Shown: piece after piece, positions 55,664 to 59,724 of the stretch
How positions within the stretch are numbered: the stretch's first letter is position 1
How the letters are laid out: the number at the start of each line of letters is the position of its first letter
Assembly (NCBI GenBank): GCA_018829095.1
Contig: JAHJUF010000073.1
Location: forward strand, 1 to 59,724
Direction: 5' to 3'
Length of the DNA stretch: 59,724 nt
Source of the DNA: Pseudomonadota bacterium
Lineage (GTDB): Bacteria > Desulfobacterota > Desulfobacteria > Desulfobacterales > Desulfatibacillaceae
The notes under the pieces: generated by a model
Databases searched by the model: none
What the model was told of the DNA's origin: nothing
Seen by the model: only the letters and a program-made list of their open reading frames with translations
Position numbers and translations under genes: made by a program

Positions 55664-56503
55664 TCATTCCGAGCCAGTCATGACCGTTGCCCGGGCCACA
55701 CTCCTGGGCGAGAAGCCCAGGATGCGCCGGGCCAGCCCGATGTCCAGGGAAGTATTACGGGGACGGGAGTAAGGATAGGCGGCCAGGCTTCCCTTGGGGA
55801 TGGACTCTTCCGGAAATCCCCACGCCCCAGCCAGACGGGTGGCGAATGCATGGCGGTCAAGCGCCTGAGGCCCGGCCAGGTGGAGAATTCCGGGTGGCCG
55901 CTCCAGGCGGGCCACCTCCCAAAGGCCCACGCAAAGACCGTCCACCCAGACCGGGGAACGGACCTCGTCCGTGAAATACGGATAACCGAACCCTTGGCCC
56001 CGCAATCCGGCCAGCAGATCCCGGGACCTGGGGTCCAGGGGGCGGGAGCCGTACACCAGGGAGGTCCGGATCACCAAGCCTCCCATGGAAAGCACACTTT
56101 CCTCAGCCTCCCTCTTGGCCCGGCCATAGGGGGTGATGGGACAGGGTTCGTCCTTTTCCGAGTAGGGCGCGCAATCCCCGTCAAAAACCATGTCCGTGGA
56201 AAGGAGCAAAACTCGGGCCACCGGACGAGGTTCTAGCGCGTCCAGGAGCCTGCAGGTTCCCTGGGCGATGATTTCCTCGGGGCGCTGAAAATCGTAGGCA
56301 AGGTGGAATACCAGATCCGGCCGGGAAGATGCCACCGCTCGCCGGATGGAATCTTCATCTAGGAGGTCGCAGAAGACCTCCCTAACCCCCGGCGGGCAAG
56401 ACCCGTTCAAACGCGTACCCCACAGGTCCATTTCCGGCGGTGCCATGCCGCACAGGCGGGCGCCCACGTACCCACTGGCACCGGTGACAAGGACACGGGT
56501 CAT
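55664..56503 (-). CDS. SDR sugar-nucleotide reductase (RmlD/dTDP-4-dehydrorhamnose reductase-like)
   Basis: A 279-aa extended SDR with MTRVLVTGASGYVGARL (Rossmann), HLAYDFQRPEE, LLSTDMVFDGDCAPYSEKDE, the YxxxK pair in TPYGRAKREAEE, and VIRTSLVYGSRP. The PYSEKDEPCPITPYGRAK stretch is typical of RmlD-like reductases. Last gene of the surface-sugar cluster, 59 bp after the epimerase. The sugar is unknown. ATG 56503 has GGAAG upstream. Confidence 0.85.
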   Translation of the reverse strand: MTRVLVTGASGYVGARLCGMAPPEMDLWGTRLNGSCPPGVREVFCDLLDEDSIRRAVASSRPDLVFHLAYDFQRPEEIIAQGTCRLLDALEPRPVARVLLLSTDMVFDGDCAPYSEKDEPCPITPYGRAKREAEESVLSMGGLVIRTSLVYGSRPLDPRSRDLLAGLRGQGFGYPYFTDEVRSPVWVDGLCVGLWEVARLERPPGILHLAGPQALDRHAFATRLAGAWGFPEESIPKGSLAAYPYSRPRNTSLDIGLARRILGFSPRSVARATVMTGSE

Positions 56504-56562
56504 GGGAATTCTTCCGGCTTACGCTGTGCCGTGGAAAGAGGGCTGCGGAACTCGGGCCCAGT

Positions 56563-57501
56563 TCAGTCCAGGGAAGGAGTCCGTTCCGTCAGAATTTCCG
56601 AAAGCCCCTGGGTCAGGGGGTATCCCGGCTGGAAACCCAGCAGCTTTCGGGCCCGAGTGATGTCCGCCAGGGAATGGCGCACGTCTCCCGGGCGGGAGTC
56701 GCCGTGGACCGGGGTCAGTTCCCGTCCCGCCGCTCGGGAAAGGGCACCGACGAGGTCCAGGATGGAAATGGATCGGCCGGAGCCCACGTTGACCACCTCG
56801 CCGGATCCCAGTCCCGGCCCCTCCAGGGCCTGGAGGACGGCTCGGACCACATCCTTCACGTAAACGAAATCCCGGGTCTGGAGGCCGTCCCCGCAAATGA
56901 AGGGGGAGGCGCCCGTGACGGCGGCCTCAACGAAGCGGGCTATAACCCCGGCGTACATACCCGCCGGATCCTGGCGGGGCCCGTACACGTTGAAAAAGCG
57001 CAGGCTCACCGTTTCCAGGCCATAAAGGGAGGAGAAAACAGCCAGGTGCTGTTCGGAGCACAGCTTGGACAATCCATAGGGGGACGCCGGGCAAGGAATC
57101 ATGTTTTCCTGCTTGGGAAGCTCCGGCGTATCGCCGTACACGGCGCAGGAACTGGCCGCCACCACCCGCCGGGCTCCGGCCTTCCGCGCGGCCTCCAGCA
57201 CGTGGAGGGTGCCGGTGACATTCACGGCATGGTTGTCCAGGGGCCTGGCCACGGAGTCGGTCACAGATACCATGGCTGCCAGGTGCAGGACCCGGTCCAC
57301 GTCCTCCATGGCAGCGGCCACGGCCTCGTAGTTCCGGATGTCTTCCCGGATCATCTCCACATGGTCCGCCACCGCCCCGAGATTGGCGAGGGAACCCGTG
57401 GACAGGTTGTCCAGGACGCGGACCTCGTGCCCGGCCGCAACCAGGGCTTCCGCCGCATGGGAACCGATGAACCCGCAACCTCCCGTAACCAGGACCCTCA
57501 T
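56563..57501 (-). CDS. NAD-dependent sugar epimerase/dehydratase
   Basis: A 312-aa extended SDR of the UDP-glucose 4-epimerase family: MRVLVTGGCGFIGSHAAEAL, LDNLSTGS, LHLAAMVSVTDSV, NVTGTLHVLEAARKAGA, SSCAVYGD and YGLSKLCSEQHL (YxxxK), then FFNVYGPRQDP and DFVYVKDVVRAVL. ATG 57501 matches the family start and has GAAAGG upstream. It starts 2 bp after the nucleotidyltransferase stop, so the two are one unit. Which NDP-sugar it converts is not visible. Confidence 0.9.
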   Translation of the reverse strand: MRVLVTGGCGFIGSHAAEALVAAGHEVRVLDNLSTGSLANLGAVADHVEMIREDIRNYEAVAAAMEDVDRVLHLAAMVSVTDSVARPLDNHAVNVTGTLHVLEAARKAGARRVVAASSCAVYGDTPELPKQENMIPCPASPYGLSKLCSEQHLAVFSSLYGLETVSLRFFNVYGPRQDPAGMYAGVIARFVEAAVTGASPFICGDGLQTRDFVYVKDVVRAVLQALEGPGLGSGEVVNVGSGRSISILDLVGALSRAAGRELTPVHGDSRPGDVRHSLADITRARKLLGFQPGYPLTQGLSEILTERTPSLD

Positions 57502-57503
57502 CC

Positions 57504-58409
57504 TCAACCTTTCCGCTCCCAAAGCTCCCGGGGATAATCACCACTGGCCGTTAGTTCCTCCAGGCGGGCTTTGGCCCGGTCCCGGTCCTGACGAAAGGTC
57601 ACCCCCACCCACTGATCCGGACTGTCCAGGACTCGTACCGTGGCCTGCCCCTGGGCCACCATTTTGTCCACCACAGTGGGCAGGAAGAACTCGGCGGCCG
57701 CATCCCGGCCTCTTTGGGCCATGAAAAGGGCGAACTCCTGCTCCAGCCGGGGGAAAAGGGAGGGCGTGAACCCCCAGAAATTCAAGGACACGGGCTCTCC
57801 GCCCGTGAGGTTCCCCCACCCATCCCCGTCCTGGAACCGGATGGACGCTCCCGCACGCTCAATGCTCGTTCGCTCGGTCACGGAAACCAGGAATCCGTCC
57901 AGGGAAACCCGGCAAATGCCCCGGGACACGGCCCCGTGTTCGGAAAGGGTGTTTTCCAGGGAAAAACCCACCATGGCGAAACGCGATTCGCCCGGATCCA
58001 CTTGGCCCAGGAAATCCGCCATGACGGAAAAAGCCTCCCGGCCGTAAAAGTCGTCGGCATTGATCACGCAAAACGGCCGGGCCACCGCCTCATGGCAGGC
58101 CCAGACCGCATGCCCGGTGCCCCAGGGCTTGGTCCTCCCGGCAGGGACGGATATTCCGGCAGGCAAAAGATCCAATTCCTGGAAAACCAGCCTGACCGGT
58201 CCTTTCTCCGGAAACCTGCGGGCAAGCTCCCGGCAGTCCTTTTCCATGTCCCGGCGGATGACGAAAACCAGGTCGTCGAACCCGGATCTGAGGGCATCGT
58301 ACACCGAGTATTCCAGGATGGATTGATCCCCGGGGCCAATGGGGTCAAGCTGCTTCAGACCCCCGTAGCGGGCTCCCAAACCGGCGGCCAGGATCACAAG
58401 TGTGGGCAT
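57504..58409 (-). CDS. Sugar-nucleotide nucleotidyltransferase-like protein
   Basis: A 301-aa protein with the GT-A nucleotidyltransferase start VILAAGLGARYGGLKQLDP, then ILEYSVYDALRSGFDDLVFVI, GTGHAVWACHE and VINADDFYG with the metal-binding aspartates. It belongs to a conserved branch related to glucose-1-phosphate thymidylyltransferases whose substrate is not established. Next to a GmhA-like isomerase, activation of a heptose phosphate is a reasonable guess. ATG 58409 has no clear ribosome site. Confidence 0.82.
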   Translation of the reverse strand: MPTLVILAAGLGARYGGLKQLDPIGPGDQSILEYSVYDALRSGFDDLVFVIRRDMEKDCRELARRFPEKGPVRLVFQELDLLPAGISVPAGRTKPWGTGHAVWACHEAVARPFCVINADDFYGREAFSVMADFLGQVDPGESRFAMVGFSLENTLSEHGAVSRGICRVSLDGFLVSVTERTSIERAGASIRFQDGDGWGNLTGGEPVSLNFWGFTPSLFPRLEQEFALFMAQRGRDAAAEFFLPTVVDKMVAQGQATVRVLDSPDQWVGVTFRQDRDRAKARLEELTASGDYPRELWERKG

Positions 58410-58459
58410 GATTCGGATTCAATCAAAAGGGAAAAAGGGAAACAACGGCCGGGCAATTC

Positions 58460-59056
58460 TCAGCAGGTGGACTCGCAGCTCAAAGCCTGGCGGAGACGCT
58501 GCATGGCCATGTGTACGATGATCATATGCACGTCCTCCACTTTCTGCATGTCATTGACCCGGGCCACGATGGGAATGTCCGCCAGCCCCGCCAGCCTGCC
58601 CCCGGAAAACCCGGTGAGGCCCACCGTGGTCCCCCCTTGCTCCCGGGCCCAGGCCACGGCTTTCAGGATATTCTCCGAGTTCCCGCTCCCTGAGATACCG
58701 ATGACCACGTCCCCGGGATTGAAAAAATTCTTCAACTGCTCCACGAACACGTCGGCATAGCAGAGGTCGTTGGCATAGGCAAGCATGGTGGAAATGGAGT
58801 CATTCAGGCAGATCATCCGGAACCGGCCTGACTCACCGGGCGAGCAGCCCTTGTTCACATCGCAGACCCAGTGGGAGGCCGTGGAGGCGCTCCCGCCGTT
58901 TCCCATGACAAAGATGTAGGCGCCTTTTTCCCTGGCCTCCAGCATGGCCAGGATCATGGCCTCGAAACCCTCGTGGTCAAAGGCGTCCAAGACCTCCTTC
59001 AAGGCGGAGATGTACCCCCGGGAAAAGGAGGTCGGCTTATGCCCTTGCATGGTCAT
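58460..59056 (-). CDS. gmhA: Phosphoheptose isomerase (GmhA-like SIS protein)
   Basis: A 198-aa SIS-domain protein: FVMGNGGSASTASHWVCDV, LNDSISTMLAYANDLCYADVF, VVIGISGSGNSENILKAVAW and VEDVHMIIVHMAMQRLR, which match GmhA/DiaA-type isomerases turning sedoheptulose 7-phosphate into heptose 7-phosphate. The C-terminus ends with an unusual cysteine pair (SCESTC). ATG 59056 overlaps the stop of the upstream epimerase (ATGA). The heptose kinase and phosphatase are not in the window. Confidence 0.85.
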   Translation of the reverse strand: MTMQGHKPTSFSRGYISALKEVLDAFDHEGFEAMILAMLEAREKGAYIFVMGNGGSASTASHWVCDVNKGCSPGESGRFRMICLNDSISTMLAYANDLCYADVFVEQLKNFFNPGDVVIGISGSGNSENILKAVAWAREQGGTTVGLTGFSGGRLAGLADIPIVARVNDMQKVEDVHMIIVHMAMQRLRQALSCESTC

Positions 59057-59724
59057 TTCCCCTTCACGCTCCGTACTACGTCCAGGTCCTTCATGGTCCG
59101 GTCGGCGTAATCCAGGATGTCCTGCACGTTGTCCTGGTCAAAAAGATAATCCGCATAGCGCCGGACGCTTTCCTCGGGGCCGTGCTGAGGCCCCCAGTCC
59201 AGGGCGCGCATACGGGAGATATCGGAAACCGCGTGCCGGGTGTCGCCAAAGCGGAATCGGCCTCCCACCTCGGGGGGCGGAAGATTCCTGCTCAAGCGCA
59301 ATTCCATCTCTTTTTTCACGATAAGGGCGAAATCGGCCACAGTCCAGGCCCGGCCCCCTCCCACATTGAATGCGGAGCCGGGCATACGGTCGTCCGTGAG
59401 AGCCATGAGATTGGCCCGGACCACGTCGGAGATGTTTACGAAATCCCGGCACTGGAGCCCGTCCTCGTAAATGGTAGGGGCCTTTCCGAAATAGTAGTGC
59501 AGGGAAAAGATGCGGCAGGCCCCGGAGTAGGCATTGTAAAAGGACTGGCGGGGGCCCTGGACGATGGAATAGCGCATGGCCACGCTGGGGATGCCGTAGC
59601 GCTGGCCGAAGGTCAGGGCCTGGAGTTCCTGGGAGTGCTTGGCCATGGCGTAGGCATTGGGCGGAGACATGTGGGTTTCCGGGGTGGCCAGCCACCGGGT
59701 CGGGCCCTGGCAGGTTGGGCAGTC
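59053..59724 (-). CDS. NAD-dependent epimerase, N-terminus outside window
   Basis: The frame is open to the window edge, so about 223 C-terminal residues are seen. It is an extended SDR: PNAYAMAKHSQE (YxxxK), RYSIVQGPRQSFYNAYSG, DGLQCRDFVNISDVVRANL and FNVGGGRAWTVADF. The first visible residues, DCPTCQGP followed by TPETH, resemble the CPxC insert of dTDP-L-rhamnose 4-epimerase-like enzymes. It is the first visible gene of the cluster with gmhA, the nucleotidyltransferase and two more SDR genes. Confidence 0.88.
   Translation of the reverse strand, partial: DCPTCQGPTRWLATPETHMSPPNAYAMAKHSQELQALTFGQRYGIPSVAMRYSIVQGPRQSFYNAYSGACRIFSLHYYFGKAPTIYEDGLQCRDFVNISDVVRANLMALTDDRMPGSAFNVGGGRAWTVADFALIVKKEMELRLSRNLPPPEVGGRFRFGDTRHAVSDISRMRALDWGPQHGPEESVRRYADYLFDQDNVQDILDYADRTMKDLDVVRSVKGK

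Overview
The window looks like chromosomal DNA of a GC-rich, Gram-negative, anaerobic sulfur-metabolising bacterium, most likely a sulfate reducer of the Desulfobacterota. The main reason is a complete dsrMKJOP operon (about 40.4-45.5 kb) encoding the membrane complex that links quinones to the DsrC/DsrAB sulfite-reduction system. An in-frame UGA in a DUF166 gene that looks like a selenocysteine codon fits the same group, which is rich in selenoproteins. The species is not determined. dsrAB and dsrC are not in the window, and I saw no tRNA, rRNA, CRISPR array or transposase gene.

Layout. 0-5 kb, minus strand: a truncated AsmA-like protein with an internal tandem repeat, then (reading upstream) a two-HKD phospholipase D-like protein, an unknown 270-aa protein and an XRE-type regulator with a promoter overlapping a palindrome. 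5-10 kb: a divergent 843-aa P-loop NTPase, a SprT-like metallopeptidase and three small proteins around an AT-rich gap. 10-15 kb: an SPL-family radical SAM protein, a ParB-like protein, purC, a YfcE-like phosphodiesterase and mdh. 15-26.5 kb, minus strand: a DUF2760/Hsp70/Hsp70 chaperone module running into ispF and cysS, then a palindromic MITE/REP-like element, then uvrB-uvrC. 26.5-32 kb, plus strand: maf, yggS, an M48-TPR membrane protease and glnS. 31.8-40.3 kb, minus strand: a dienoyl-CoA isomerase-like crotonase, a nitronate monooxygenase-like flavoprotein, thiD, thiL, a GNAT enzyme, a class A PBP, a CPBP protease and a membrane-HEAT protein.

40.4-46.2 kb, minus strand: dsrP, dsrO, dsrJ, dsrK and dsrM, with an RsbRD-N protein first in the transcription order and a hairpin terminator at the end. 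46.4-48.4 kb: pepA translationally coupled to the DUF166 gene with the in-frame UGA. 48.6-50 kb: two plus-strand multi-pass membrane proteins separated by a structured intergenic element. 50-55.5 kb: a YprB-type exonuclease, a 66-aa protein and a very large GGDEF-AAA-HEAT protein. 55.6 kb to the end: a sugar-nucleotide/heptose cluster (two SDR epimerases, an RmlD-like reductase, a nucleotidyltransferase and a GmhA-like isomerase), probably for surface polysaccharide; its first gene runs off the window.

Most genes are on the minus strand in tightly packed, often ATGA-coupled operons, and GTG/TTG starts are common. The strongest candidate for something undescribed is the DUF166 selenoprotein. 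Next are the regulator/unknown/PLD operon facing an orphan NTPase, the Hsp70 pair with DUF2760, and the GGDEF-AAA-HEAT fusion.
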